From: an uncultured Gammaproteobacteria bacterium
Lineage (GTDB): Bacteria; Pseudomonadota; Gammaproteobacteria; Xanthomonadales; Xanthomonadaceae
DNA length: 64,000 nt
Direction: 5' to 3'
Assembly: GCA_946885735.1 (NCBI GenBank)
Contig: CAMPGW010000003.1
Span: 10,078-74,077 of the forward strand
The notes beneath the pieces were generated by a model. The model had not been told where the DNA came from. It worked only from the letters and a program-made list of their open reading frames with translations, and searched no databases. The translations under genes and the position numbers were made by a program. Positions 1 to 9,167 of the stretch are shown here, piece after piece (the first letter of the stretch is position 1; every line of letters begins with the position of its first letter).

Positions 1-667
1 CGCGCTTGCCGTGGATCGGCTGGACACGGTGTTCATCAGCCACGCAAGCCGCGACCACGCAGGCGGTCTCGGCGCCGTCGAGCGGGCCTGGCCCGGCGTC
101 CGCGTGCTGGGGCCGGAGGGTTGGGCGCGCCCCGGCATGGGCCTGTGCGAGCACGGGCAACGCTGGCGCTGGGACGGCGTGGATTTCGAGATCCTGCACC
201 CGCCCCGGTATTTTCCGCAGCTAGGTCGGGAAAACTCCTGCGTGTTGCGAATCGCCGCAGGCGGCCGGGTCGTGCTGCTGCCAGGCGACATCGGCGAGCA
301 CGTGGAAAGCAGCCTGGTCGCGCAGGAGGGCGCGCGCCTGGATGCCGATCTCGTCGTGGTTCCCCGGCATGGCGCGCATGGCGCGTCGAGCGCCGGGTTC
401 ATTGCAGCGACCTCGCCGCGATGGGCCGTCTTCAGCACCGGCGCGGGCAATCGTGCGGGATTGCCGAAGGCGGCGGTCGTGGATGCATGGATGCGGGCGG
501 GTGCGCTGCCCTTGGACACCGCGCATACCGGAAGCCTGCATTTTCGCGTTGGCCCGGCAGGTTCACGGCTCCTTGGAGCCCGCCGCGAGGCCCTGCCGCG
601 CTACTGGCGGGAACCCCCGGGGCCCCGCTCGGGCTATGCTACCGGCCAGTCAACCGCGGACAGGTGA
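1..667 (+). CDS. comEC: ComEC/Rec2 competence channel protein, C-terminal part (5' end outside window)
   Basis: Only the last ~220 residues are present; the reading frame is already open at base 2. What is visible is the metallo-beta-lactamase-like domain that ends ComEC proteins: SHASRDHAGG close to the start (metal-site motif), VVLLPGDIGE in the middle and VVPRHGAHGASS after it. In the family this inner-membrane protein forms the channel taking up single-stranded DNA during transformation, with the MBL domain in the periplasm suggested to be a nuclease. The stop lies 3 nt before the exbB start, so the following genes may be read from the same transcript. The N-terminal and membrane domains cannot be judged from here. 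Confidence 0.85.
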   Translation, partial: ALAVDRLDTVFISHASRDHAGGLGAVERAWPGVRVLGPEGWARPGMGLCEHGQRWRWDGVDFEILHPPRYFPQLGRENSCVLRIAAGGRVVLLPGDIGEHVESSLVAQEGARLDADLVVVPRHGAHGASSAGFIAATSPRWAVFSTGAGNRAGLPKAAVVDAWMRAGALPLDTAHTGSLHFRVGPAGSRLLGARREALPRYWREPPGPRSGYATGQSTADR

Positions 668-670
668 GGC

Positions 671-1315
671 GTGCTGGAACTGATCAAGGCGGGCGGGGCG
701 GTGATGGTGCCGATCCTGCTGCTCGCCGTGCTGGCGCTGGCCATCGTCATCGAGCGCTTCTGGAGCCTGCGTCGGAAGGACGTGCTGCCCCCGGGGCTGG
801 GCGAGGAAGTACGCGAGTGGGCGCGCGGCCGCCAGCTCGACCCGCAGCACATCGACGTCCTGCGCCGGAACTCGCCCCTGGGCGAGGTGCTGGCTGCGGC
901 GCTGGACGTGCGCTACCGCCCGCGCGAATTGATCAAGGAGCGGGTGGAGGACGTCGGACGCCACGTCGCCCACCAGATGGAGCGTTTCCTCAACACCCTC
1001 GGCACGATCGCCAGCGTCTCGCCTCTGCTGGGCCTGCTTGGCACCGTGTTCGGCATGATCCAGATGTTCCTGAAGATCCTCGTGACAGGCGTCGGTGACG
1101 TCAACCAGCTCGCCGGCGGCATCGGCCAGGCGCTGATCAGCACGGCCGGCGGCCTCTGCGTGGCCATCCCGGCGGTGATGTTCCACCGGCATTTCCGCGG
1201 CCTGATCGCCGGCTACGTGGTGGACATGGAGAAGCAGGCCATCGCCCTGCTCGACACGATCGACGAAGGCATCCTGCCGGCGACCAAGCCGCAGCGCCGC
1301 AAGGGCGACGCGTGA
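671..1315 (+). CDS. exbB: MotA/TolQ/ExbB proton channel family protein
   Basis: 214 residues from a GTG start. Three membrane segments are clear: one at ~12-30, one at ~105-130 containing SPLLGLLGTVFG, and one at ~148-175 containing STAGGLCVAIPA; the latter two carry the small-residue signatures of ExbB/TolQ. In the family it forms the pentameric inner-membrane proton channel that works with ExbD. It overlaps exbD by 4 nt (GTGA). Its place directly upstream of msbA is a common arrangement in Xanthomonadales and suggests a link with envelope biogenesis, but the energised partner protein is not encoded here. Confidence 0.88.
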   Translation: MLELIKAGGAVMVPILLLAVLALAIVIERFWSLRRKDVLPPGLGEEVREWARGRQLDPQHIDVLRRNSPLGEVLAAALDVRYRPRELIKERVEDVGRHVAHQMERFLNTLGTIASVSPLLGLLGTVFGMIQMFLKILVTGVGDVNQLAGGIGQALISTAGGLCVAIPAVMFHRHFRGLIAGYVVDMEKQAIALLDTIDEGILPATKPQRRKGDA

Positions 1316-1737
1316 GACTCGGCGGGCAGGGCGGGCTGGAGGAACCGGAGATCAACCTGGTCTCCCTGATCGACGTGCTGTTCTGCCTGATCCTTTTCCT
1401 CGTGCTGACGACCAGCTTCAACCAGCGCGCGGCGCTCAAGCTGCAGTTGCCGAAAGCCGAAGCGCCTACCGTTCCCGACCAGGGCACGCCCTTGATCATC
1501 CTCGTGGACATGGAAGGGCGCTTCTTCGTCGGCAACGCCGAGGTCGCACGCAGCGACCTGGCCTCGCTGAAGGCGGCGATCGTCCAGGCCGCCGGCGACG
1601 AGCGCGATCGCCAGGTGATCCTGCGCGCCGACGGCCGCACCCCGCACCAGGCCGTGGTGACGGCGATGGATGCGCTCGGGCAGCTCGGCTTCACGCGCCT
1701 GTCCATCGCGACGATGCCCGAGCAGCGCGCGCCGTGA
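1312..1737 (+). CDS. exbD: ExbD/TolR biopolymer transport protein
   Basis: 141 residues, GTG start overlapping the exbB stop. A short cytoplasmic tail is followed by one membrane segment (INLVSLIDVLFCLILFLVL, ~14-32) with Asp21 in the position of the conserved proton-carrying aspartate of ExbD. The rest is a periplasmic domain ending in the GQLGFTRLSIAT segment seen in the family. It should form the stator together with the preceding ExbB. The stop overlaps the msbA start (GTGA), so exbB, exbD and msbA look translationally coupled. Confidence 0.88.
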   Translation: MRLGGQGGLEEPEINLVSLIDVLFCLILFLVLTTSFNQRAALKLQLPKAEAPTVPDQGTPLIILVDMEGRFFVGNAEVARSDLASLKAAIVQAAGDERDRQVILRADGRTPHQAVVTAMDALGQLGFTRLSIATMPEQRAP

Positions 1738-3491
1738 ACGCCGACGCCCCCTCGCCCTGGCGCACCTATCGGCGCCTGCTCGGCTACGCGCGGCCCTACC
1801 ATTGGCTGCTGCTGGCGGCCGGGCTGGGCATGACGGTGGAGGCGGGCTCCGCCGCGGCCTTCACCGCGCTGATGGAACCGATGGTCGACCAGACCTTCGT
1901 GGCCCACAACCCGGAGGTGCGCTGGACGCTGCCCCTGGCCATCGTCGGCCTGTTCGTCCTGCGCGGCCTGGCCACCTGGGTGACCGACGTCGGCATGGCC
2001 CGTTCCGGCCGCAGCGTGGTGCGCGACCTGCGCGCCGCGGTGATGTCGAAGTACCTGCGCTTGCCGAACGAGCGCTTCGATCGCGAGCCGGTGGCATCGC
2101 TGGTTTCCCGGCTCAACTACGACACCGAGCAGGTGACCCAGGCCACCAGCGAGGCGATCAAGGTGGTGGTGACCGACACGCTCACGATCGCCGCGCTGCT
2201 CGGCGTGATGCTCTACCAGAGCGTGCGCGTGACCCTGGCGATGCTGGTGGTGGCGCCGCTCATCGCCGCCATCTCCGGCTACGTCGGCGCCCGCTACCGG
2301 CGCATCAACCGCGGCATCCAGTCGGGCGTGGCGAACATGGCGCAGGCCGCCGAGGAAGTGCTCTCCGGCCAGCAGGAAGTGAAGATCTATGGCGCCCGGT
2401 CGTTCGAGGAGCAGCGTTATCGCGCGCTTGCCGAGCGCAACCTGCGGCTCAACCTCAAGATCGAGGCGACGCGGGCCAGTGCGTCCTCGGTGGTGCAGAT
2501 GCTGGCGGCGGTGGCGCTGGCGGTGATCCTGGTGGTCGCCGGTCGCGAAGCGGCGGCGGGAAGGATGAGCGCCGGCAGTTTCGTCGCGCTGATGATGGCG
2601 ATGATGGCCTTGATTCCCTCGCTGAAACGCATCACCAACATCCAGAGCGCGGTGCAGCGCGGTATCGCCGCGGCCGAGCGCCTGTTCGCCTTGCTCGACG
2701 AGCCGGACGAGCCCGACCACGGAACCAGGCCGCTGCCGCGTGCACGCGGCGAGATCGTCTTCGAGAACGTGTCGGTGCAGTACCCCAACCAGCCGGTGCC
2801 GGCGATCGAGGGCATCAGCTTCCGCGCCCGGCCGGGGACCGTCACCGCCATCGTCGGCCGCTCGGGTAGCGGCAAATCCACCCTGATCCGGCTGCTGCCG
2901 CGCTTCTATGCGCCAAGCGCGGGCCGTGTGCTGCTCGACGGCGTGCCGATCGAGGAATACCGCCTGGCCGATTTGCGCCGGCAGATCGCGCTGGTCGGCC
3001 AGCAGGTGATGCTTTTCGATGGCAGCGTCGGCGCCAACATCGCCTACGGGCTCGATGGCGCCGACCCGCGCGAGTTGCAGCGCGCCGCCGAAGCGGCGAA
3101 TGCCAGCGAGTTCATCGCGCGCCTGCCGCAAGGCATGGACACGCCCATCGGCGAGAATGGCGGCCTGCTGTCCGGCGGCCAGCGCCAGCGCGTGGCGATC
3201 GCCCGCGCGATGCTCAAGGACGCGCCCATCCTCGTGCTCGACGAGGCCACCGCGGCGCTCGACAACGAATCCGAGCGGCTCGTGCAGGAAGCCTTCGCGC
3301 ACCTGATTCCGGACCGCACCACGCTGGTGATCGCGCACCGCCTGTCCACCATCGAGCATGCCGACCAGGTGCTGGTGCTCGACCAGGGCCGCTTGGTGGA
3401 GCAGGGCACGCACGCCGAACTGCTGGCACGCGGCGGCGTGTACGCGCACCTGCACCGCATGCAGTTCCGAGAGGACGGGGCGGGCCGGTGA
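1734..3491 (+). CDS. msbA: Lipid A export ABC transporter MsbA (permease and ATPase fused)
   Basis: 585 residues, the usual MsbA size, GTG start. The N-terminal ~320 residues form six membrane helices; the C-terminal ABC domain has Walker A GRSGSGKST (~375), signature LSGGQRQR (~479) and Walker B ILVLDEATAAL (~499). MsbA homodimers flip lipid A-core from the inner to the outer leaflet of the inner membrane. It is followed by lpxK with a 4-nt overlap, the classical msbA-lpxK pair, which supports the specific name over a generic multidrug exporter. Confidence 0.93.
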   Translation: MNADAPSPWRTYRRLLGYARPYHWLLLAAGLGMTVEAGSAAAFTALMEPMVDQTFVAHNPEVRWTLPLAIVGLFVLRGLATWVTDVGMARSGRSVVRDLRAAVMSKYLRLPNERFDREPVASLVSRLNYDTEQVTQATSEAIKVVVTDTLTIAALLGVMLYQSVRVTLAMLVVAPLIAAISGYVGARYRRINRGIQSGVANMAQAAEEVLSGQQEVKIYGARSFEEQRYRALAERNLRLNLKIEATRASASSVVQMLAAVALAVILVVAGREAAAGRMSAGSFVALMMAMMALIPSLKRITNIQSAVQRGIAAAERLFALLDEPDEPDHGTRPLPRARGEIVFENVSVQYPNQPVPAIEGISFRARPGTVTAIVGRSGSGKSTLIRLLPRFYAPSAGRVLLDGVPIEEYRLADLRRQIALVGQQVMLFDGSVGANIAYGLDGADPRELQRAAEAANASEFIARLPQGMDTPIGENGGLLSGGQRQRVAIARAMLKDAPILVLDEATAALDNESERLVQEAFAHLIPDRTTLVIAHRLSTIEHADQVLVLDQGRLVEQGTHAELLARGGVYAHLHRMQFREDGAGR

Positions 3492-4441
3492 AGCCCGCGT
3501 TCGAGCGCTGGCTGCAGCAGCGGTGGTACGGCGGGGAACAGCCCGGTCTCGGCCTGCGCGCGCTCGCGGGCGTCTATCGCATCCTCGCGCAAGCGCGCGT
3601 CGAAACGCCGGTAGCGGTCGGCGTGCCCGTCATCGTGGTCGGAAACTTCACGGCCGGCGGTACCGGCAAGACTCCCTTGGTCATCGCGCTGGCGAAACAC
3701 CTCGCGGCCGCGGGCTGGCGTCCTGGCGTGGTCAGCCGTGGGCATGGCCGGCGCGGTACGCGGCCGGTGCGGGTGCTGGCCGAGACGCCGGTCGCCGAGA
3801 GCGGCGATGAACCCGCGCTCATTGCCGCCGACGCCGGCTGCCCGGTGTTCGTCGATGCCGACCGCGTCGCCGCCGCGCGCGCTGCGGTCGCCGCCGGCTG
3901 CAACCTCATCGTCGCCGACGATGGCTTGCAGCACCGACGCCTGGCCCGCGACATCGAGATCGAGGTGGTGGACGCCGAACGCGGTTATGGCAACGGCCTG
4001 CTGTTGCCGGCCGGCCCGCTTCGCGAAGCGCCGCGACCCTGCGACCTGCGCGTGGTCAACGGCGGCGCCGATGCCGACGGGGACTGGGGCATGGCGCTTC
4101 AGCTGGACGATGCCTACGCGCTCGATGCGCCAGCTCGGCGTCGTGCGCTTTCCGGTTTCTCCGGGAAGACCGTGCACGCGGTCGCCGGCATCGGGCATCC
4201 CGAACGGTTCTTCCGTGCGCTGCGCGCGCAGGGCGCCGAGGTGGTCGGGCATGCATTCCCGGACCACCACGACTACGCGCCAGGCGAACTCGAGGCCTTG
4301 CCACGGCCCCTGCTGATGACCGCCAAGGACGCGATAAAATGTCGCGGCCGCGGACTCGACGACGCCTGGGTGGTTCCCGCGCAGGCGGTGCTGGCGCCGG
4401 CGTTCTACCAGCGCGTGACCGAACTCCTGGGGACTGCATGA
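3488..4441 (+). CDS. lpxK: Tetraacyldisaccharide 4'-kinase LpxK
   Basis: 317 residues from a GTG that overlaps the msbA stop. A P-loop typical of LpxK lies at residues 51-63 ([13 protein letters not shown]), followed by VSRGHGRR and [11 protein letters not shown], the family's conserved segments. The enzyme phosphorylates the 4' position of the lipid A disaccharide precursor at the inner membrane. Its stop overlaps the kdsB start by 4 nt (ATGA), so lipid A phosphorylation, export and Kdo activation are encoded in one operon. Confidence 0.93.
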   Translation: MKPAFERWLQQRWYGGEQPGLGLRALAGVYRILAQARVETPVAVGVPVIVVGNFTAGGTGKTPLVIALAKHLAAAGWRPGVVSRGHGRRGTRPVRVLAETPVAESGDEPALIAADAGCPVFVDADRVAAARAAVAAGCNLIVADDGLQHRRLARDIEIEVVDAERGYGNGLLLPAGPLREAPRPCDLRVVNGGADADGDWGMALQLDDAYALDAPARRRALSGFSGKTVHAVAGIGHPERFFRALRAQGAEVVGHAFPDHHDYAPGELEALPRPLLMTAKDAIKCRGRGLDDAWVVPAQAVLAPAFYQRVTELLGTA

Positions 4442-5214
4442 CCACGCTCGACTTCATCGTCGCCATTCCCGCGCGCTTCGCTTCGGTCCGCTTGCCCGGC
4501 AAGCCGCTGCGCCTGATCGGCGACGAGCCGATGGTCGTGCACGTCGCCCGCCGCGCACTGGCCGCCGGCGCGCGCGAAGTGGTCGTCGCGACCGACGACG
4601 AGCGCATCGCCGCGGCGGTGGCGGGCTTCCCGGTGACCGTGTGCATGACACGCGCGGACCACGTGTCGGGCACCGACCGCCTTGCCGAATGCGCCGAGCG
4701 CCTCGGCTGGGACGCCGCGCAGATCGTCGTCAACCTGCAGGGCGACGAACCGTTCGCGCCTGCCGACGGCATTCGTGAAGTCGCGGCCACGCTGGCCCGT
4801 TCCGAGGCGCCGATGGCCACGCTGGCGATCGGCTTCCAGGATTGCGAAACGCTGTTCGACCCCAACGCCGTCAAGGTCGTGCGCGATGCGCAGGGATACG
4901 CGCTGTACTTCAGCCGTGCACCGGTTCCCTGGCATCGTGACCGCCTTGCCCGCGACCGCGTGAGCCCCTTGCCGTCGCCGGCGCTGCGCCACATCGGCAT
5001 CTACGCGTACCGCGCCGGATTCCTTGGCGAGTTCGCCAGCCTGGGCGCCAGCGCGCTCGAGGCCGCGGAAGGGCTGGAGCAGTTGCGCGTGTTGGAGGCG
5101 GGCCATCGGATCGCGGTCGGGCTTGCGCCGGGGCCATTTCCACCGGGCGTGGACACCGAGGCCGACCTGCAGCGCGCCTGCGCGCGGTACCTGGACGCAG
5201 CGCGCCGCCGATGA
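4438..5214 (+). CDS. kdsB: 3-deoxy-manno-octulosonate cytidylyltransferase (CMP-Kdo synthetase), intact copy
   Basis: 258 residues. The nucleotide-binding N-terminus [14 protein letters not shown] (11-24), the NLQGDEPF motif and HIGIYAYR near the C-terminus identify KdsB. It activates Kdo with CTP for transfer to lipid A. The start was placed at the ATG that overlaps the lpxK stop (ATGA); an open frame continues upstream but only inside lpxK. From base 4802 (residue ~122) onward the gene lies in the 2946-bp tandem duplication, so a second, 5'-truncated copy exists at 7748-8160. This copy is complete. Confidence 0.93.
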   Translation: MTTLDFIVAIPARFASVRLPGKPLRLIGDEPMVVHVARRALAAGAREVVVATDDERIAAAVAGFPVTVCMTRADHVSGTDRLAECAERLGWDAAQIVVNLQGDEPFAPADGIREVAATLARSEAPMATLAIGFQDCETLFDPNAVKVVRDAQGYALYFSRAPVPWHRDRLARDRVSPLPSPALRHIGIYAYRAGFLGEFASLGASALEAAEGLEQLRVLEAGHRIAVGLAPGPFPPGVDTEADLQRACARYLDAARRR

Positions 5215-6212
5215 GCCGCTGCGAGTGGATTCCGCTCGCCGAACGCGCACGCTGGCTCGCCGCGCTCGACGGGATCGAACACGGCTGCACGCACCGGCCG
5301 GAGTACTCCGCCGCGGCGGCGTGCGTCACCGGGCACGAGGCCGGCCTGTGGCATTGGCAGGACGAACACGGCCGGGCTGCGTGCCCGATCGGAAGGCGCG
5401 CTGCGCCAGGCGGCGGCTTCGACCTGGTCACGCCGCTGGGCTTCGGAGGTTTCGCGATCGCCGGACAGGTCGCGGACTTGCCCGCCGACTGGACGCGTTT
5501 CTGGCAGGCGCAAGGCGCGCTGGCCGCCTACGTGCAGCTTTCGCCGTGGCTGGAGCCGGAAAAGTGGAGGGCGGTGCTCGCGGGCTTCGATGCCGACCTG
5601 CACGCCTCGCGCGAGTGCTGGCTCTGGGACCTGCGGCCTGCGCCCGAATCGCTGGGCGCGGGACTGCACCTCAATCACCAGCGCAGCCTGCGAACCTGGC
5701 AGTCATCCGCGAGCCCGTGCTGGGACCCGGGCGAACTGCGGCCCGCCTTCGAACGGCTTTACGCCGACTTCGTGCTGCGGCGGGATCTCGGCAATGCCTA
5801 CCGCTTCACGCCGGCGGCCATCGAAGAACTCGCCGCGGCCCCGGGCGTTCTATGGGTGGGCGCCCGCGACGGCGCAGGCAGCATCGAGGCGGTGGCCATC
5901 TTCCTTCATCAGGGGCGCCACGCGGACCTGTTCCTGGTGGCGGCGACGCCGACGGGTCGCGAGCACTCGCGGGGCCTGTACTGGCTGGCGGCGCAGCGGC
6001 TTCGTGAGTCAGGCGTGGAATGGCTCAACCTGGGCGGCGGCGTCACCGATGGCGACTCGCTGGCGCAGTTCAAGCGGCGCTTCGGGGCTGTGTCGCGCAC
6101 CACGCTCGCCCTTCGGCAGGTGTTGGATGCCGACGGGTTCGAGCGTGCGTGCGCCGCGGCAGGCACGGACGCGGCCAGTGGCAGCTGGTTTCCGCCGTGG
6201 CAGGCCGGTTGA
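5211..6212 (+). CDS. FemAB/GNAT-like acyltransferase, copy 1
   Basis: 333 residues, ATG start overlapping the kdsB stop (ATGA). The C-terminal third has the pattern of the FemAB-like acyl-CoA N-acyltransferase fold: [20 protein letters not shown] followed by KRRFGA. Proteins of this kind add amino acids or acyl groups to peptidoglycan precursors or surface sugars; the substrate cannot be read from the sequence. Coupling to kdsB suggests a role in LPS decoration. It is identical to the copy at 8157-9158, and it is the copy that keeps the upstream lipid A operon. Confidence 0.75.
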   Translation: MSRCEWIPLAERARWLAALDGIEHGCTHRPEYSAAAACVTGHEAGLWHWQDEHGRAACPIGRRAAPGGGFDLVTPLGFGGFAIAGQVADLPADWTRFWQAQGALAAYVQLSPWLEPEKWRAVLAGFDADLHASRECWLWDLRPAPESLGAGLHLNHQRSLRTWQSSASPCWDPGELRPAFERLYADFVLRRDLGNAYRFTPAAIEELAAAPGVLWVGARDGAGSIEAVAIFLHQGRHADLFLVAATPTGREHSRGLYWLAAQRLRESGVEWLNLGGGVTDGDSLAQFKRRFGAVSRTTLALRQVLDADGFERACAAAGTDAASGSWFPPWQAG

Positions 6213-6221
6213 AGGCCGGTT

Positions 6222-7016
6222 TCAGGCCGGGGCGCAGACGAGCACCTGCTTGGTCGATGACGCGTTGAAGGCGGAGCGCTGCAGGTCGCCGTAGCGCTCG
6301 ACGACGCGCCAGCCTGCCTGCGCGAGCAGGCGGTCCACGTCGGCGGCCGGGAACTGCCGCAGGCTGAAGCCCGTCGCCGCCAGCACCTCGTCGGGCGCAT
6401 CCGCGGGGACGAGGCGCCAGCCCAGTTCGAGCACGCAGCGTTCCTCGTCGTAGCAGGCGTCTTCGCGGATCTGCAATGTCCGGCCCTGGTGCTCCACGCT
6501 GCGCGCCAGCGAATCGCGCCGTGCCACGCGCAGGTAGGGCAGGTTGGGCTGGTAGAGGTCGAAGGCCAGGCGGCCATCGGGTTCGACACGCGCCCGGGCC
6601 GCAGCGAAGGCTTGCGCCAGGCCCGCCTCGTCGGGCATGAACTGGAAGGTGTTGAAGCAGCACACCAGCAGGTCGAAGCGACCCGCGATCCCCGGGGCGC
6701 GCATGTCCGCCAGCACCCATTCCAGCGAAGGATGGCGTGACCTCGCCACCTCGAGCATCGCCGCCGACACGTCCAGGCCCACGACGCGCGGCTCGTGGCC
6801 CGCGGCGCGGATGCGTTCGGCGAGCGCCGCCGCGACCACGCCGGTGCCGCAACCGATCTCGAGCACCGAGCGGTCGCCGGGACGCAACAGCGAGGCATAG
6901 AAGTCCACGTGCGGTCGCCGGTCGCCTTCGCCGACATCGTAGTACCGCGCCCAGCGATCGTAGGCGGGCGTGTCGCTGGCATGCATGTCGTTGGTTCCCA
7001 TGTGCGTCGCGGTCAC
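6222..7016 (-). CDS. Class I SAM-dependent methyltransferase, copy 1
   Basis: 264 residues. SAM-binding motif I VLEIGCGTGV lies at 51-60, with VVGLDVSAAMLEVARSRHP as motif II and FDLLVCCFNTFQFM as the post-I region; YDRWARYYD near the N-terminus is common in this group. The GTG start overlaps the stop of the WbqC gene (GTGA), so both are translationally coupled. The substrate is unknown; the context suggests sugar or glycan methylation. It ends 9 bp from the convergent acyltransferase gene. Identical to the copy at 9168-9962. In copy 1 the upstream glycosyltransferase gene is missing, so expression is doubtful. Confidence 0.8.
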   Translation of the reverse strand: MTATHMGTNDMHASDTPAYDRWARYYDVGEGDRRPHVDFYASLLRPGDRSVLEIGCGTGVVAAALAERIRAAGHEPRVVGLDVSAAMLEVARSRHPSLEWVLADMRAPGIAGRFDLLVCCFNTFQFMPDEAGLAQAFAAARARVEPDGRLAFDLYQPNLPYLRVARRDSLARSVEHQGRTLQIREDACYDEERCVLELGWRLVPADAPDEVLAATGFSLRQFPAADVDRLLAQAGWRVVERYGDLQRSAFNASSTKQVLVCAPA

Positions 7017-7723
7017 TGGACTTCGGCCGGTTCGATGGTGAGTTGCGTCAGCACGTCCGCCCGCAGGCGATCGGGCGACTGTTGCAGGAGCGCAGGCAGC
7101 AGTTGCGTCACCGCTCCGCGGTAGGGCGCGAGGAATTCCAGCGCCAGGTCGTGCCGGGCGAACTCCGTCGCGTCATAAAGTCCGCGGCCGCCCGGCGAAT
7201 TCAGGTAATGGGTGGCCCCGACCGCGGCGGCGATCGCGATCACGCGCGCCTGCCCGCGCAGCGCGGGATCGATGCACAGGGTCGAGCTGCGGCGGATCGC
7301 GGGTTGGAAACCCATCAGTCCGGCCGCCAGTAGCAGCGTGTCCTGCAGGAAATCCACCACGCCCTCGAGCGGGCCGCGCAGGCGGGCGTGCACGCTCTCG
7401 GCCCCGGGGGCCACGGCGCGCCCGAACCAGGGAAGGGCGGCGAGCCGCGCATCGAAGCTCGCGCGTGCATCGGGTGCGAAGCGCAAGTCGCGGATCAGCA
7501 CCTCGCGGGGCTGCCGCGCAAGGGGCAAGGTCAGCCAGCTGGGATCGCCCTTCGGATCGGGCACCTCGGTGCGGTGCACCCGGCCTCGGCGCGGGAACTG
7601 CACGCAATCGAGCACCACGAACTCGTCCACGGCCGCGAACAGACGGAAGTATCCGGCATAGGGCAGGAAGTAGGGCTGCATGACCGCCACCCGCTTGCGC
7701 GACGGCGCGTCAGGCCGCGGCAC
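7013..7723 (-). CDS. WbqC-family protein, copy 1
   Basis: 236 residues from a GTG start. The family hallmark [12 protein letters not shown] sits at 15-26, followed by [13 protein letters not shown] and, near the C-terminus, [14 protein letters not shown]. WbqC-like proteins occur in O-antigen and other surface-glycan clusters, but their reaction is not well established. An alternative start just before MQPYFLPY would shorten the protein by 14 residues. In this copy the sequence upstream switches to the truncated kdsB fragment 24 bp before the start, so the native promoter is lost. Confidence 0.8.
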   Translation of the reverse strand: MPRPDAPSRKRVAVMQPYFLPYAGYFRLFAAVDEFVVLDCVQFPRRGRVHRTEVPDPKGDPSWLTLPLARQPREVLIRDLRFAPDARASFDARLAALPWFGRAVAPGAESVHARLRGPLEGVVDFLQDTLLLAAGLMGFQPAIRRSSTLCIDPALRGQARVIAIAAAVGATHYLNSPGGRGLYDATEFARHDLALEFLAPYRGAVTQLLPALLQQSPDRLRADVLTQLTIEPAEVQ

Positions 7724-7754
7724 GGTGGGCCTCGCGCTCGAACCATGCCGAGGC
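7710..7754 (-). pseudogene. 3'-terminal fragment of the family 2 glycosyltransferase at the duplication junction
   Basis: The last 45 bases of the glycosyltransferase gene at 10656-11543, encoding its C-terminal residues ([13 protein letters not shown]), are repeated here because the duplication ended inside that gene. The fragment has no start and overlaps the WbqC start. It is only a boundary mark of the duplication; the complete gene is intact further right. Confidence 0.85.
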
Positions 7755-8160
7755 GCCGATGGCCACGCTGGCGATCGGCTTCCAGGATTGCGAAACGCTG
7801 TTCGACCCCAACGCCGTCAAGGTCGTGCGCGATGCGCAGGGATACGCGCTGTACTTCAGCCGTGCACCGGTTCCCTGGCATCGTGACCGCCTTGCCCGCG
7901 ACCGCGTGAGCCCCTTGCCGTCGCCGGCGCTGCGCCACATCGGCATCTACGCGTACCGCGCCGGATTCCTTGGCGAGTTCGCCAGCCTGGGCGCCAGCGC
8001 GCTCGAGGCCGCGGAAGGGCTGGAGCAGTTGCGCGTGTTGGAGGCGGGCCATCGGATCGCGGTCGGGCTTGCGCCGGGGCCATTTCCACCGGGCGTGGAC
8101 ACCGAGGCCGACCTGCAGCGCGCCTGCGCGCGGTACCTGGACGCAGCGCGCCGCCGATGA
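7748..8160 (+). pseudogene. kdsB: 5'-truncated kdsB fragment in duplication copy 2
   Basis: Identical to the 3' 413 bases of kdsB, encoding residues ~122-258 (begins near [14 protein letters not shown]). It lacks the CTP-binding N-terminus ([14 protein letters not shown]) and the NLQGDEPF motif, so it cannot be active. An ATG at 7759 could give a 133-residue product but no ribosome binding site stands before it. It overlaps the copy 2 acyltransferase start in the same way as the real kdsB. Confidence 0.9.
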
Positions 8161-9158
8161 GCCGCTGCGAGTGGATTCCGCTCGCCGAACGCGCACGCTG
8201 GCTCGCCGCGCTCGACGGGATCGAACACGGCTGCACGCACCGGCCGGAGTACTCCGCCGCGGCGGCGTGCGTCACCGGGCACGAGGCCGGCCTGTGGCAT
8301 TGGCAGGACGAACACGGCCGGGCTGCGTGCCCGATCGGAAGGCGCGCTGCGCCAGGCGGCGGCTTCGACCTGGTCACGCCGCTGGGCTTCGGAGGTTTCG
8401 CGATCGCCGGACAGGTCGCGGACTTGCCCGCCGACTGGACGCGTTTCTGGCAGGCGCAAGGCGCGCTGGCCGCCTACGTGCAGCTTTCGCCGTGGCTGGA
8501 GCCGGAAAAGTGGAGGGCGGTGCTCGCGGGCTTCGATGCCGACCTGCACGCCTCGCGCGAGTGCTGGCTCTGGGACCTGCGGCCTGCGCCCGAATCGCTG
8601 GGCGCGGGACTGCACCTCAATCACCAGCGCAGCCTGCGAACCTGGCAGTCATCCGCGAGCCCGTGCTGGGACCCGGGCGAACTGCGGCCCGCCTTCGAAC
8701 GGCTTTACGCCGACTTCGTGCTGCGGCGGGATCTCGGCAATGCCTACCGCTTCACGCCGGCGGCCATCGAAGAACTCGCCGCGGCCCCGGGCGTTCTATG
8801 GGTGGGCGCCCGCGACGGCGCAGGCAGCATCGAGGCGGTGGCCATCTTCCTTCATCAGGGGCGCCACGCGGACCTGTTCCTGGTGGCGGCGACGCCGACG
8901 GGTCGCGAGCACTCGCGGGGCCTGTACTGGCTGGCGGCGCAGCGGCTTCGTGAGTCAGGCGTGGAATGGCTCAACCTGGGCGGCGGCGTCACCGATGGCG
9001 ACTCGCTGGCGCAGTTCAAGCGGCGCTTCGGGGCTGTGTCGCGCACCACGCTCGCCCTTCGGCAGGTGTTGGATGCCGACGGGTTCGAGCGTGCGTGCGC
9101 CGCGGCAGGCACGGACGCGGCCAGTGGCAGCTGGTTTCCGCCGTGGCAGGCCGGTTGA
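8157..9158 (+). CDS. FemAB/GNAT-like acyltransferase, copy 2
   Basis: Identical in sequence to the gene at 5211-6212 (333 residues, same [10 protein letters not shown] pattern near the C-terminus). The difference is context: upstream lies only the truncated kdsB fragment and then the antisense WbqC copy, so the lipid A operon promoter no longer reads directly into it. It would depend on readthrough or an internal promoter. It may be unexpressed; with a perfect copy 3 kb away it is open to loss by recombination. Confidence 0.75.
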   Translation: MSRCEWIPLAERARWLAALDGIEHGCTHRPEYSAAAACVTGHEAGLWHWQDEHGRAACPIGRRAAPGGGFDLVTPLGFGGFAIAGQVADLPADWTRFWQAQGALAAYVQLSPWLEPEKWRAVLAGFDADLHASRECWLWDLRPAPESLGAGLHLNHQRSLRTWQSSASPCWDPGELRPAFERLYADFVLRRDLGNAYRFTPAAIEELAAAPGVLWVGARDGAGSIEAVAIFLHQGRHADLFLVAATPTGREHSRGLYWLAAQRLRESGVEWLNLGGGVTDGDSLAQFKRRFGAVSRTTLALRQVLDADGFERACAAAGTDAASGSWFPPWQAG

Positions 9159-9167
9159 AGGCCGGTT

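Larger units (their letters stand above)
4802..7754. repeat. Tandem duplication, copy 1 (unit 2946 bp)
   Basis: The sequence from 4802 matches that from 7748 with a constant offset of 2946 bp and no difference that I could find; translations of both copies agree in every frame compared. Copy 1 runs from the middle of kdsB through the acyltransferase, methyltransferase and WbqC genes to the last codons of the family 2 glycosyltransferase. Base 4801 (t) differs from 7747 (g), which fixes the left boundary. The two copies share 7 bases (ccgaggc) at 7748-7754. Confidence 0.97.

Noticed and set aside
1137..3455. A long open frame (772 codons) antisense to exbB-exbD-msbA-lpxK
   Set aside because: It is a mirror effect of GC-rich codons; its translation is low-complexity (His/Arg/Gln/Ala rich) with no motif, while the sense genes are clear.
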